In this document: positions 6,917 to 17,576 of the stretch, one piece after another
Layout: each line of letters opens with the position of its first letter
Numbering within the stretch: position 1 is the stretch's first letter
DNA from: a bacterium
Lineage (GTDB): Bacteria; UBA10199; DSSB01
NCBI GenBank assembly: GCA_035281585.1
Contig: DATEDP010000056.1
Span: forward strand, 1-36,909
Length of the DNA: 36,909 nucleotides
Reading direction: 5' to 3'
Notes under the pieces: model-generated
Databases searched by the model: none
What the model saw: only the letters and a program-made list of their open reading frames with translations
What the model was told of the DNA's origin: nothing
Program-made: the position numbers and the translations under genes

Positions 6917-9900
6917 TCAATTCAGCATGAGCGAAGAGGCCCCGAACATCCGCTCGACCTCGCCGATGAAATCGTCGCAGAGCCCGACCTCCAAATCCGG
7001 CGGCAGGGCCAAGACGGTTTCGCGCTCGGAGGGGCCCACCAAATGCAGGTAGGCCGGCAATTTGCCGGGGTAGCGGCCGAGGAGCTGCTTGAATTCCTCC
7101 AACGCTTCCCGGGTCATCAGCTCTTGGCGGACGGTCAGGTGGACCGCCTTGGTTTTTTGCAGACGCATCTGCTCCAGCGAAAGAATCTCCCGGGCCAGGA
7201 TCTTGGTGGCCTCGTCATTGTGGTCGACGTTGCCCTTCACGAAGAGCGGAACGTCGGACTTGAGCAGCGAGGCCGATTGGGCGAAGAGATCGCTGAACAC
7301 CACCACTTCGATGGTGCCGGTCAAATCTTCCAAGGTCAGAAAGGCCATCCGGGCGCCCTTCTTGGTGAGGATCTCCTTCATCGCCACCACCATGCCGCAG
7401 AGCCCCACCTCGGACTTGTCGACGGCCTGGGCGCATTTCCGGGTGTCGAAAGAGGCCAGGCGCTGGATCTGGTCCTTGTAGCGCCGCAGCGGGTGGCCGG
7501 TGATGTAGAAGCCCAAGGCTTCCTTCTCGAAGGCCAGCTTCTCGCCTTCGGGCCATTCGGCGGTATTGGGCAGCTGGGGCACGGCCTCATGGGCCGGCAG
7601 GAGGGCGAACATGCTGGTCTGGCCGACCCGTTTCTCGTCCCGATGCCGGATCCCCCAGTCCATCGCGATGTCGAGCGCCGCCATCAAGGGAGCCCGCTCT
7701 CCCATCCCATCCATCGCTCCGCACTTGATCAACGACTCCAAAACTTTCTTGTTCGCCCGCCTTAAGTCGACCCGCTCGCAGAAGTCGAAGAGCGTTTGGA
7801 ATTTGCCGCCGGCCTCGCGGGCTTCCATGACCGACTCGATGGCGGTGTCGCCGACGCCCTTGACCGCGGCCAAGCCGAAGCGGATCTCGCCCGGCCCTTC
7901 GACCGAGAAGAACTTATAGCTGGCGTTGACGTCGGGCGGCAGGATCGAGATGCCCCGCTCCCGGCAGTCGTTGATGTACACCAGGATCTTGTCGGTGTTC
8001 TGCATTTCGTGGGTCAGCAAGGAGGCCATGTACTCGACGGTGTAATGGGTCTTGAGATAAGCGGTCTGGTAGCTGACCAGGGCGTAGGCCGCGCTGTGCG
8101 ACTTGTTGAAACCGTACTCGGCGAATTTGGCCATCAGGTCGAAGATCTTCTCGGCCTTCTTGGGCGGGACCTTGTTGGCTTTGGCGCCCTCCAGGAAGCG
8201 CTCGCGCTGCTTGGCCATCTCCTCCGGCTTCTTTTTGCCCATGGCTCGCCGCAGCAAGTCGGCTTCGCCCAGGCTGTAGCTGGCCAAGGCGCTGGCGATC
8301 TGCATGACCTGCTCTTGATAGACGATGACGCCGTAGGTGCTTTTCAGGATGGGCTCGAGCTGGGGCAGCTCGTAGGTGATCTCGGTCTTGCCGTGCTTGC
8401 GATTGATGAAGTCGTCGACCATGCCGCTGCCCAGCGGGCCCGGACGGTAGAGGGCGACCAGGGCGATGATGTCCTCGAAGCAGTTGGGCTTGAGCCGGAC
8501 CAAAAGGTCGCGCATGCCGCTGGATTCGAGCTGGAAGATGCCCAGGCCGTCGCCTTGGCAGAGGCTTTGGTAGACCTTGGGGTCGGCCAAGTCGATCTCG
8601 CTCAGCTTGAGGTCGATGCCCCGGGTCCGCTTGAGGATCTTCACCGCCACGTCGAGGACGGTCAGGGTCTTGAGGCCCAGGAAGTCGAACTTGACCAAGC
8701 CGATCTTCTCGACCCCTTTCATGTCGAACTGGGTGATGACCTCGTTGTCCGGCCCCTTGTAGAGGGGGCAGAATTCGGTCAGGGCCCGGTCGGCGATGAC
8801 GACGCCGGCGGCGTGCATCGAGGCGTGGCGGGTCAGGCCTTCGAGCGAGCGGGCGATCTGGAGCAAGCGCTTCACGCCGGGGTCCTGCTTTTCCAGCTCC
8901 TGGAGCCGCGGCTCCTGCTGAAGAGCCTCCTGCAGCGTGATGTTGAGGGTATTGGGCACCAGCTTGGCGATCTTGTCGACCTCGCCGTAAGCCAGGTCCA
9001 GGACCCGGCCGACGTCGCGAATGACGGCCTTGGCCTTCATCTTTCCGAAAGTGATGATCTGGGAGACGTGGCCGTACTTCTCGCGGACGTAGCGGATGAC
9101 CTCGTCGCGCCGGTTCATGCAAAAATCGATGTCCATGTCGGGCATGCTAATGCGCTCGGGGTTCAAGAATCGCTCGAAGAGCAGGTCGTAAGGCAGCGGA
9201 TCGATGTCGGTGATCTTAAGGCAATAGGCGACCAGCGAGCCGGCGGCCGAGCCGCGGCCCGGCCCCACCGGAATTTTCTGATTCTTCGCGTAATTGATGA
9301 AGTCGGAGACGATCAGGAAATAGCCGGCGAAGCCCATCGGGCAGATGATCTCAAGCTCCACTTTAATTCGCTCGAGATAAGAGTCGCGGAGCTGCGGCGG
9401 CACTTCTTCGTAGCGGGCGCTGATCTCGGACCAGCGTTCCTCGAAGCCTTCGTAAGTGCGGCGACGGAGGTAGGTTTCGAGATCCTCGCCCGCCGGCGGC
9501 TGGTACTTTGGAAAATAATAGGTTTTGTCCGTGAAGCCGTAGCTGCACTGCTCAGCTATTTTTACAGTATTTTCAATAGCTTGCTCATAACTCTTAAAGT
9601 TTTGAATCATCTCCTGGGGCGACTTGAGATAGCGCTGCTCGCTCAAGTATTCGGCCCTCTCCTCTTCCTCATGGAGCGTGCGGCCCGATTGGATGCATTG
9701 GAGCGCCAAGTGGGCTTCGTAGTCCTCGCGCTTGAGATACTTGCAGTCGTTGGTCGCGACCAGCGGAACCCCGAATTCCTTGGCCAAGGCCGGCAGGGTC
9801 TCGTTGAGCTTCTTCTCGGCGGTGATCCCGTGATCCTGCAGCTCGAGGTAGAAGCGTTCCGGAAAGGTCTCGGCCAAATAGGTCATGGCCGCCCTCGCCT

Positions 9901-10369
9901 CCTCGGTCTCGCTCTTCATCCAGCGACGGTGGATCTCGCCGTGGAGAGTCCCCGAAATGGCAATCAGACCCTCGGCATGCTGGGCCAGAACCTCCTTGTC
10001 GATCCGGGGCTTGTAATAGAAGCCCTTGAGGTGAGCCAGGCTGAGCAGCCGGCAGAGGTTTTGGTAACCGGTCTTGTTCTGGACCAAGAGGATGAGGTTG
10101 GCCAGGAAGTGGTCCTTGCGCTTGGCGTCGCGCGACTCAAGGCTGCCGCCGGTCAAGTAATAGACCTCGGCGCCGAAGATGGGCTTGATGCCGGCGGCCT
10201 TGGCGGTCTCGTAGAGCTCGAGCGCGCCGAACATATTGCCGGCGTCGGTGACGGCCACCGCCTTCATACCAAGCTCTTTGACTCGATTGCAGAGGGAATC
10301 GAGGGTGATCGCGCCCTCAAGCAAGGAGTATTGGGAATGGACGTGAAGATGAACGAAGTCGCTTGTCAT
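6917..10369 (-). CDS. dnaE: DNA polymerase III subunit alpha
   Basis: Catalytic subunit of the replicative polymerase, 1150 residues from the ATG at 10369. Order: PHP domain ([11 protein letters not shown] at 5-15), palm with the catalytic aspartates in MPDMDIDFC, fingers ([33 protein letters not shown]), a helix-hairpin-helix region, and an OB-fold ([18 protein letters not shown]). I reject the longer reading from 10411 because its first 14 residues translate a repeat fragment. Several PHP metal ligands known in Mycobacterium DnaE1 are replaced (Asp to Glu18, His to Ala43, His to Asn91, Cys to Thr141, His to Lys210), so intrinsic PHP exonuclease activity is unlikely and a separate DnaQ-type proofreader is expected. 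It lies between guaA and hflX. Confidence 0.96.
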   Translation of the reverse strand: MTSDFVHLHVHSQYSLLEGAITLDSLCNRVKELGMKAVAVTDAGNMFGALELYETAKAAGIKPIFGAEVYYLTGGSLESRDAKRKDHFLANLILLVQNKTGYQNLCRLLSLAHLKGFYYKPRIDKEVLAQHAEGLIAISGTLHGEIHRRWMKSETEEARAAMTYLAETFPERFYLELQDHGITAEKKLNETLPALAKEFGVPLVATNDCKYLKREDYEAHLALQCIQSGRTLHEEEERAEYLSEQRYLKSPQEMIQNFKSYEQAIENTVKIAEQCSYGFTDKTYYFPKYQPPAGEDLETYLRRRTYEGFEERWSEISARYEEVPPQLRDSYLERIKVELEIICPMGFAGYFLIVSDFINYAKNQKIPVGPGRGSAAGSLVAYCLKITDIDPLPYDLLFERFLNPERISMPDMDIDFCMNRRDEVIRYVREKYGHVSQIITFGKMKAKAVIRDVGRVLDLAYGEVDKIAKLVPNTLNITLQEALQQEPRLQELEKQDPGVKRLLQIARSLEGLTRHASMHAAGVVIADRALTEFCPLYKGPDNEVITQFDMKGVEKIGLVKFDFLGLKTLTVLDVAVKILKRTRGIDLKLSEIDLADPKVYQSLCQGDGLGIFQLESSGMRDLLVRLKPNCFEDIIALVALYRPGPLGSGMVDDFINRKHGKTEITYELPQLEPILKSTYGVIVYQEQVMQIASALASYSLGEADLLRRAMGKKKPEEMAKQRERFLEGAKANKVPPKKAEKIFDLMAKFAEYGFNKSHSAAYALVSYQTAYLKTHYTVEYMASLLTHEMQNTDKILVYINDCRERGISILPPDVNASYKFFSVEGPGEIRFGLAAVKGVGDTAIESVMEAREAGGKFQTLFDFCERVDLRRANKKVLESLIKCGAMDGMGERAPLMAALDIAMDWGIRHRDEKRVGQTSMFALLPAHEAVPQLPNTAEWPEGEKLAFEKEALGFYITGHPLRRYKDQIQRLASFDTRKCAQAVDKSEVGLCGMVVAMKEILTKKGARMAFLTLEDLTGTIEVVVFSDLFAQSASLLKSDVPLFVKGNVDHNDEATKILAREILSLEQMRLQKTKAVHLTVRQELMTREALEEFKQLLGRYPGKLPAYLHLVGPSERETVLALPPDLEVGLCDDFIGEVERMFGASSLMLN

Positions 10370-10370
10370 G

Positions 10371-10396
10371 GGATCCCTCACTCCGTTCGGGATGAC
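10371..10396. repeat. Half copy of the GTCATCC repeat (family B)
   Basis: GGATCCCTCACTCCGTTCGG followed by GATGAC is a single arm of the repeat found whole at 11951-12029. It sits between the guaA stop and the dnaE ATG. On the minus strand it reads GTGAGGGATCCC just before the ATG, so it appears to supply the dnaE ribosome binding site. Confidence 0.7.
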
Positions 10397-10401
10397 CGTG
10401 T

Positions 10402-11934
10402 TTATTCCCACTCGATCGTCGCCGGCGGCTTAGACGAAATATCGTAAACCACCCGGTTGATCCCCCTCACCTCGTTGATGATTCGGCTCGAGATGCGGCC
10501 CAGGATCTCCGGCGGCAGCGGAACCCAATCGGCGGTCATTCCGTCGACGCTGGTCACGCAGCGAATGGCCAAGACGTTCTCATAAGTGCGCTCGTCGCCC
10601 ATCACGCCGACCGTCTTGATCGGCAGCAGGACCGCGAAGGATTGCCAAACCTTGTAATACCAATCGGCGGCCTTGATCTCGCCCACCAGGATGTCGTCGG
10701 CCTCGCGCAGCAGGTCCAAACCTTCGCGGGTGACCTCGCCCAAGATCCGGATCGCCAGGCCCGGACCGGGAAAAGGCTGGCGATGGGTCAAGGTCTGAGG
10801 CATGCCGAGCTGGCGGCCCAACTCCCGCACTTCGTCCTTGAATAGCTCGCGGAGCGGCTCGACCAAGGCCAAGCCCATCCGTTCCGGCAAACCTCCGACG
10901 TTGTGATGGCTCTTGATGGTCGCCGAAGGCCCTTTGAAGGAGACGCTCTCGATGACGTCGGGATAGAGCGTCCCTTGGGCCAAGAATTTGGCGTCTTGGA
11001 TCTTCTTGGCCATCTCCTCGAAGACGTAGACGAATTCGTTGCCGATGATCTTGCGCTTCTGCTCGGGATCGGTCACGCCCTTCAGCCGATCGAGGAAGCG
11101 GTCGGTGGCATCGACGTAGTGGAGCTTGATCTTGAAGTGGTTGCGGAAGGTGTCTTGGACCTTCTGGGCCTCGTCTTTGCGCAGCAGGCCGTTGTTGACG
11201 AAGATGCACTCGAGCTGATCGCCGATCGCCTCGTGAATCAAAAGCGCCGCCACGGTCGAGTCGACGCCGCCGGAGAGGCCGCAGATGACCTTGCCCTTTC
11301 CCACCTGCCGGCGAATCTTTTCCTTTTCGGTGGCGAGAAAGGCGCTCATGTTCCAGTCGGCCTTGAGCTCGGCAATGTGGAAGAGGAAATTGTGCAGGAC
11401 CTGGACGCCCTCTTCGGTGTGGACCACTTCGGGGTGAAATTGGACGCCGTAGATCTTCTTCGCGACGTTGGCCACCGCGCAAAAGGGCGTGTTGTCGCTC
11501 TCACCGATCTTCTCGAAGCCGGCCGGCACCTTTTCCAAGCTGTCGCCATGGCTCATCCAAACCACGCTCTCGGCTTTGACGCCGCGGAAAAGCGGCGAAG
11601 TGGCGTCGGCTTTGAAGGTGGCTCGGCCGTATTCCCGCTTGCTCGAAGGCGTGACCTTGCCACCCAAATGGTGGGCCAACAGCTGGATGCCGTAACAGAT
11701 CCCCAGAACCGGAAGCCCTAGCTCGAGGATGCGAAGGTCAAGCCCCGGCGCGTCCTTGCCCAAGACGCTGGCCGGGCCGCCCGAGAGAACGATGGCCTTG
11801 GGACCGAATTCGCGGATTTTTTCGAGGCTGACGTTGAAGGGCTGGATCTCGGAGTAGACGTTCTGCTCGCGAATCCGGCGGGCGATGAGCTGAGTGTATT
11901 GGGAGCCGTAGTCGAGGATGAGAACTTTGTCCAT
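10402..11934 (-). CDS. guaA: GMP synthase (glutamine-hydrolysing)
   Basis: Converts XMP to GMP using glutamine and ATP, the last step of guanine nucleotide synthesis. The 510-residue protein has a class I glutamine amidotransferase domain (nucleophile Cys80 in GICYGIQLL; His167 and Glu169 in FHPEVVH), an ATP pyrophosphatase P-loop [10 protein letters not shown] (221-230) and the C-terminal dimerisation domain ending in [12 protein letters not shown] start at the ATG at 11934 ([12 protein letters not shown]); an upstream in-frame ATG at 11955 adds seven residues read from beside a repeat. Neither start has a clear Shine-Dalgarno, possibly because the repeat at 11951-12029 displaced it. The gene follows guaB directly, so the two consecutive GMP-branch enzymes are together. 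Confidence 0.96.
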   Translation of the reverse strand: MDKVLILDYGSQYTQLIARRIREQNVYSEIQPFNVSLEKIREFGPKAIVLSGGPASVLGKDAPGLDLRILELGLPVLGICYGIQLLAHHLGGKVTPSSKREYGRATFKADATSPLFRGVKAESVVWMSHGDSLEKVPAGFEKIGESDNTPFCAVANVAKKIYGVQFHPEVVHTEEGVQVLHNFLFHIAELKADWNMSAFLATEKEKIRRQVGKGKVICGLSGGVDSTVAALLIHEAIGDQLECIFVNNGLLRKDEAQKVQDTFRNHFKIKLHYVDATDRFLDRLKGVTDPEQKRKIIGNEFVYVFEEMAKKIQDAKFLAQGTLYPDVIESVSFKGPSATIKSHHNVGGLPERMGLALVEPLRELFKDEVRELGRQLGMPQTLTHRQPFPGPGLAIRILGEVTREGLDLLREADDILVGEIKAADWYYKVWQSFAVLLPIKTVGVMGDERTYENVLAIRCVTSVDGMTADWVPLPPEILGRISSRIINEVRGINRVVYDISSKPPATIEWE

Positions 11935-11950
11935 GGTCGTATTCTGCAAT

Positions 11951-12029
11951 GTCATCCTGAGCGAAGCGAAGGATCTGCGACCACCTTGGTGGGTATGAGA
12001 TCCTTCGTCGCTTCGCTCCTCAGGATGAC
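11951..12029. repeat. GTCATCCTGAGCGAAGCG repeat (family B), full copy
   Basis: A 79-base element with inverted ends: GTCATCCTGAGCGAAGCGAA at the left and the complementary CGCTTCGCTCCTCAGGATGAC at the right, each extended by GGATCT/AGATCC. It lies between guaB and guaA. A longer relative is at 31247-31380 and a half copy at 10371-10396. Repeats of this type are common between genes in many bacterial genomes; the window shows no transposase. Confidence 0.88.
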
Positions 12030-12039
12030 GGCCTTGCCA

Positions 12040-13535
<1,496 letters not shown>

Positions 13536-13543
13536 GATGAAAT

Positions 13544-13576
13544 AAAAAACCCCGCCTCGCCCTAGCGAGACGGGGT
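13544..13576 (-). terminator. Rho-independent terminator after the beta-helix gene
   Basis: Read on the minus strand: CCCCGTCTCGC, loop TAGG, GCGAGGCGGGG, then TTTTTT. Eleven pairs including one G-T pair. It ends transcription of the gene stopping at 13598 and separates it from guaB. Confidence 0.92.
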
Positions 13577-13597
13577 CTTAATGGAGTTCAACGGCCT

Positions 13598-15007
13598 TTA
13601 GCGACGGCGGAAGCCGAAGGCCGCCAGCAAAGCGAAGCCGGCGAGCCAAGCCAAGACCGAGGAAGAACCGCTAAAAGCGCCCAAAGAGCAGCCGCTACCT
13701 TCCAGGAAGGCATTCAACGGAGGCGTCGGCGTCGCGGTGGGCGTCGGCGTCGGTGTCGGAATCACCTGGAACTCCAAGGCCCCCATGTCGGGCAAGGGTC
13801 CCTGAGGCCGAGTCACCAAATCGAAGTCGGGGCTGGGCAGGCCGCCCGGCGGATCCAGATCGCCTTGATCGATGACCGGCGAATCCGCAGTTAAATGGAA
13901 GTCGTCGGCCGCCGAATCGGCCCAAAGCGGATCCACATTGACGTTGTTCCCCTCATTGACGGTGATCGTTCCGGGCAGAACCTCGAAATTGATGATGTCA
14001 TTGTTGAAGAGGTTGATCGTGCCGTCGGGGGTGCATTCGCCGCCGCCGCCGGCGATGACCGCGACGTCCTCGCCACCGGCATCCGCGGTGTTCTGGTAGA
14101 TGATGTTGTTATAGATATCGGTGGTATTGTCGACGCAAGGCTCCAACAAGATCCCGCCGCCAACGGCGGCGGTGTTGTCGAAGAGAGTGTTGTGAACGAT
14201 CCGGACCAAGGCCGTTCCGTCGATCTCGATGTACATGCCGCCGCCGATATTGTTCTCGGCGAAGTTGCCGGCCAGGATGTTATTGGTAAGGATGAGCTCG
14301 CCGTCGAGGACATCGGCGCCGATGCCGCCGCCCGGGACGCCGCTCAAGGCCTGATTGTCGAAGAAGGCATTCCGATTCACGGTGATGACGCCGGTTCCGA
14401 AGGAGCCGACGAATAATCCGCCGCCGACCCGTTCCCCGCCGTTGTTGATGAATTCATTGTCCTGAATGAGGACGGTGGCATTCTGCACCGCCGCCGATAA
14501 GCCGCCGGCATCGCTGCCGCCGACCGGACCGTTGTTCTGGAAGGTGATGCCGGTGACCGTCAGGTTGAGGCCGTCGTCATCGGTGGCCAAGGGCTCGATC
14601 ATCAGGCCCGAGACATTGTTTCCGCCGCCATCGATGAAGGTGAGGCCCTTGCCGGCGCCGGTGATCGTCAGCGAAAAATTCTCGGCATTGGCGTCGCCGT
14701 CGTAGCAGAAGCCGTCGTCGCTGCAATCGGTGTCGGCCAAGGGAACGTCGTTGGGATTGTAGGTGCCGGCGGCCAGGGTGATCGTATCGTCCTGGTCGTT
14801 GCATTGGGCGATATTGAGCGCCTCCTGGAAGGGACAGGCGACGCCGGGATCGCTGCAGTCGCCGGAGCAGTCGTTGGTCGGATCGCAGTCGCTGCAGGAA
14901 GCCGCCGCCGGCGTCACTTGCAGATTGGCGGCGAGAGTCGGGTTGGACGGCGCCGTCAGCAGAATGCCTAGGGCCAGGGCCGGGTAAAACCATGGGAACT
15001 TAGTCAT
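13598..15007 (-). CDS. Exported parallel beta-helix protein with C-terminal sorting tail
   Basis: A 469-residue secreted protein. The ATG at 15007 is chosen because GGAGG lies 5 bases upstream; the longer open frame runs through the upstream terminator. Signal peptide MTKFPWFYPALALGILLTAP is followed by a Cys/Asp-rich stretch (SCSDCDPTNDCSGDCSDPG). Then come parallel beta-helix repeats of the right-handed pectate-lyase-like type (ITFQNNGPVGG, IQDNEFINNGG, LTNNILAGNFAEN, IYNNIIYQNTAD), ending in the segment SPVIDQGD and PDMGALEFQ typical of choice-of-anchor Q proteins. A Pro-Thr linker (PTPTPTPTATPTPP) leads to LEGSGCSLG, a hydrophobic helix and FRRR. This tail resembles MYXO-CTERM-type sorting signals and almost matches that of the upstream gene. 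The ligand and function are unknown. Confidence 0.82.
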   Translation of the reverse strand: MTKFPWFYPALALGILLTAPSNPTLAANLQVTPAAASCSDCDPTNDCSGDCSDPGVACPFQEALNIAQCNDQDDTITLAAGTYNPNDVPLADTDCSDDGFCYDGDANAENFSLTITGAGKGLTFIDGGGNNVSGLMIEPLATDDDGLNLTVTGITFQNNGPVGGSDAGGLSAAVQNATVLIQDNEFINNGGERVGGGLFVGSFGTGVITVNRNAFFDNQALSGVPGGGIGADVLDGELILTNNILAGNFAENNIGGGMYIEIDGTALVRIVHNTLFDNTAAVGGGILLEPCVDNTTDIYNNIIYQNTADAGGEDVAVIAGGGGECTPDGTINLFNNDIINFEVLPGTITVNEGNNVNVDPLWADSAADDFHLTADSPVIDQGDLDPPGGLPSPDFDLVTRPQGPLPDMGALEFQVIPTPTPTPTATPTPPLNAFLEGSGCSLGAFSGSSSVLAWLAGFALLAAFGFRRR

Positions 15008-15042
15008 AGAGTCCTCCATTGGGGATCTTGGGGTGTCCAAAG

Positions 15043-15075
15043 AAAAAACCCCAGCTAACCATGGGCCAGCCGGGG
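15043..15075 (-). terminator. Rho-independent terminator after the Cys-rich surface protein gene
   Basis: On the minus strand CCCCGGCTGGCC, loop CAT, GGTTAGCTGGGG, then TTTTTT. The stem includes three G-T pairs. It lies about 20 bases after the stop at 15096 and about 35 bases before the next start. Confidence 0.85.
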
Positions 15076-15095
15076 TTTTAGAGAAACGATCACGC

Positions 15096-16223
15096 TTAAG
15101 ATCGGCGTCGAATCCCGAAAGCCGCCAGCAAGCCGAAGCCGGCCAGCCAAACCCAGGCCGAGGCCGAGCTGGCCAAGCCGCCCAGCGAGCACCCGCTGCC
15201 CTCGAGAAGCGGGTTGGCCGGTGGCGTCGGCGTTGGGGTCGGGGTCGGAATGAGAATCGGGCACTCTTCCGGCACATAGCAGTCGGGGTCGCAGCCCGGA
15301 ATCGGAGCTCCGGTGACCTCGCGGCAAGTCCCGCCGGGAGCCGGCGCCGCGCAGCCCGAAGGGCAGCAGAAGTCGGCGTCGGGCTCGCAGGCCTTGTCGG
15401 TGATCACGCAGCCGCCGCTGCTGTCGCAGACGTTGTCGGTGCAGAGATCGCCGTCCTCGCAAATCTCGCCCGGGAATTGGCCGCTATCCGGATAAGGCGG
15501 TCCGGGGAATTCGATGAGCTTGATGGCCGGCGGATCGACGCAAATCAAATCGGCCTCGGCCTGATCCAAGCAAGCGGCATCGTAACCCGGAGGGTTGCAG
15601 TCGATGGGGCAAGTGTCGCAATCCTCGCCCTGCTCGCCTTCGCAGACGCCGTTGCCGCAGTGGTCGAAGGGAACCGGCTCGGGGCTGTTGCAGAGCACGC
15701 AATTTTCGTCGGCCGCGGTGTCGAGGTCATAGTCGCAACCGCTGGGATTTTCGCTGGGATCGGGTTGATCGAGGCAAACGCCGACCCGGCAGGCATTGGC
15801 TTCGGCGCCGCCGGAGATCCCGTTACAGAAATCGTCGTTGGGCTGGCAATCGATTTGGGTCGTGCCCACTTCGACGCAGGTGGTGTGACACAGCGGATCG
15901 CCGTCCCCCGGAACGCCTTGGGGACACTGGGGAACCGGCGAGGGAGTCACGAAGCTTCCGTCGGCCGCCGCGCAAAAGAAACCGGGACAAACTTCGCCGC
16001 CGCAGCCAGGGCCGAAGGAAGTGAATTCGCAGGTCTCGCCGACGCAAAGGTCGCAGTCCGTTCCGGGATTGCTGGCATCGCAAGGAGCGCCGACGACGCC
16101 GTAGAGCGGCCGGACCCAGCCTGGGTAAACGCTGACTCCGATTGCCCAAAGTAGGAATAAAAAGAAGGCGGGCAAAGCAACCCCCGCCAGCTGCCAACGG
16201 TGTTTTTTGATGACTTGCGACAT
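15096..16223 (-). CDS. Cys-rich exported protein with C-terminal sorting tail
   Basis: A 375-residue surface protein with no recognised enzyme domain. The N-terminus is basic, then hydrophobic (LAGVALPAFFLFLLWAIGVSV), either a signal peptide or an anchor. The body is very rich in Cys, Asp, Gly and Pro, with spaced motifs such as CGNGVCEGEQGEDCDTCPIDC and GDLCTDNVCDSSGGCVITDKAC, which resemble the Cys-rich repeats of myxobacterial and related surface proteins and probably form many disulfides. A PTPTPTPTPP linker leads to LLEGSGCSLGG, a hydrophobic helix and IRRRS, the same tail as the next gene. GGGAGG precedes the ATG by about 4 bases. Each of the two genes has its own terminator, so they are probably separate transcripts. 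Confidence 0.78.
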   Translation of the reverse strand: MSQVIKKHRWQLAGVALPAFFLFLLWAIGVSVYPGWVRPLYGVVGAPCDASNPGTDCDLCVGETCEFTSFGPGCGGEVCPGFFCAAADGSFVTPSPVPQCPQGVPGDGDPLCHTTCVEVGTTQIDCQPNDDFCNGISGGAEANACRVGVCLDQPDPSENPSGCDYDLDTAADENCVLCNSPEPVPFDHCGNGVCEGEQGEDCDTCPIDCNPPGYDAACLDQAEADLICVDPPAIKLIEFPGPPYPDSGQFPGEICEDGDLCTDNVCDSSGGCVITDKACEPDADFCCPSGCAAPAPGGTCREVTGAPIPGCDPDCYVPEECPILIPTPTPTPTPPANPLLEGSGCSLGGLASSASAWVWLAGFGLLAAFGIRRRS

Positions 16224-16334
16224 GCAACCTCCCCTGTGGGGTTATGCGTATTGTTAATTTTCTGTGGAGTGCCAGGTACTTGAGCGCTAAGAGTAAAGAA
16301 TTGACCGAGAAAGATCAAGCAATTAAACGGATTC

Positions 16335-17576
16335 ATGGCCGAAAACCAAGCAAAGCCACTCCCGAATTGGGCCTTTCCGGGGCTGTTTTTAGCCTATTTT
16401 CTTTTCTATGCTTGGGATCTCGGGGCCATTGCCAAGCCGGTCTGGGACGAGATCGCCTATGTTCCGGCGGCCCGGGCCTTTCTACTCGGCCTCTGGCCCC
16501 TGCCCAATCCCGAGCACCCGCCCTTCGCCAAGCAAATGATCGCCCTCAGCATGAAGCTCTTCGGCGACCGGCCCGAAGCTTGGCGCTACTTTTCCGTGTT
16601 GTCCGGAGCCATCGCCAACGTCAGCGTTCTCTATCTGGTCGACCGCCTCGGAAAGCGCCGCGGCGTGACGCTGCTGACCGCGGCTTGCCTGCTGCTCGAT
16701 CCGCTTTTGATCGTTCACTATCGGATGGCGATTTTGGAGCCGCCCATGGCTGCGGCCATGATGTCGGCCCTAGCCATCGCCGTCGGCATCTATCAAAGCC
16801 GCTCCTGGCGCCCTTTCCGAGTCGTCATCCTCGGAATCGTCATGGGCTTGGGCCTGGCCAGCAAATGGTCGATCGCCGCGGCTTTCCCATCGATATTTAT
16901 TTTGGTTTTTTCGGGATTACGCCGCGAGAAGGCGACCTTTGGCGCCTACTTCCTCGCTCTTTTGGCTCTCAGCCTGCTGCCTTGGGCGGTTTATTTCGGC
17001 AGCTACGCGCTCAACGGCTTTTCATTCAGGCAAAGCCTTGAAGTTCTCCGCTTCAGTCTCGAGTTCCACCGCCATTTCGACAGGACTTTGAACATCGGCA
17101 GCCCCTGGTATGAGTGGCTCTATTCAGGCCAGCCGCTTTGGTACCTTCACCCGGCCTTGCACAACACCAAGGACCAAACCCTGATGGCCGTCGGCAACTT
17201 GGTTCTTTGGATTTCGGCCCAGCTCTTGGCCATCTACGGACTGTGGGCCCGCCGGCGCTCGCTTGAGATGTGGGCCATTGCGGCCGCGCTGGTTTTGCAA
17301 TTTTCGCTCTTCGCGTTCAAGCCGCTGAACTTCATGCATTACATGGTCGGGATCTTGCCGTTGCTATACACCTTGATGGGATCCGGCATCGCGGCGCTTT
17401 TTGACCGTTACGGCGACCGCTATCGGCGGATTCTCCAGGTCGACTTCGCTCTCCTCCTGCTTGGCGCCTCACTCGTCACCTGGAATTACGGTCCCTTCCT
17501 CTGGGGCGGGCGTGTGACCCAAGAGAGCCTTAGCCGCCTCCCCAATCCCTTTTCTTCGCAAGCCCCGCAGCCTTAA
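16335..17576 (+). CDS. PMT/GT39-like membrane mannosyltransferase
   Basis: A 413-residue polytopic membrane protein of the GT-C glycosyltransferase fold. The first periplasmic loop has the acidic motif KPVWDEIAYVPAARAFLLG followed by PNPEHPPFAKQMIALSMKLFG, closely resembling the DE...HPPLxK pattern of protein O-mannosyltransferases (GT39). Further helices include ILEPPMAAAMMSALAIA and MGLGLASKWS, again a typical PMT segment. Such enzymes move mannose from a polyprenyl-phosphate carrier to Ser/Thr of exported proteins. A polyprenyl-phosphate-mannose synthase-like gene faces it, and their 3' ends overlap by 108 bases. The sugar and acceptor are inferred. The Shine-Dalgarno is weak, so the start is less certain. 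Confidence 0.8.
   Translation: MAENQAKPLPNWAFPGLFLAYFLFYAWDLGAIAKPVWDEIAYVPAARAFLLGLWPLPNPEHPPFAKQMIALSMKLFGDRPEAWRYFSVLSGAIANVSVLYLVDRLGKRRGVTLLTAACLLLDPLLIVHYRMAILEPPMAAAMMSALAIAVGIYQSRSWRPFRVVILGIVMGLGLASKWSIAAAFPSIFILVFSGLRREKATFGAYFLALLALSLLPWAVYFGSYALNGFSFRQSLEVLRFSLEFHRHFDRTLNIGSPWYEWLYSGQPLWYLHPALHNTKDQTLMAVGNLVLWISAQLLAIYGLWARRRSLEMWAIAAALVLQFSLFAFKPLNFMHYMVGILPLLYTLMGSGIAALFDRYGDRYRRILQVDFALLLLGASLVTWNYGPFLWGGRVTQESLSRLPNPFSSQAPQP

Noticed and set aside
7796-10447. Long open frame antisense to dnaE (883 codons)
   Set aside because: It mirrors the codon bias of dnaE, has no family motifs and is rich in Leu/Gly/Asp as expected for an antisense shadow in GC-rich DNA.
15007-15277. N-terminal extension of the beta-helix protein
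   Set aside because: It would be translated through the upstream terminator and is Arg/Pro-rich, while a signal peptide with a good ribosome binding site begins at 15007.
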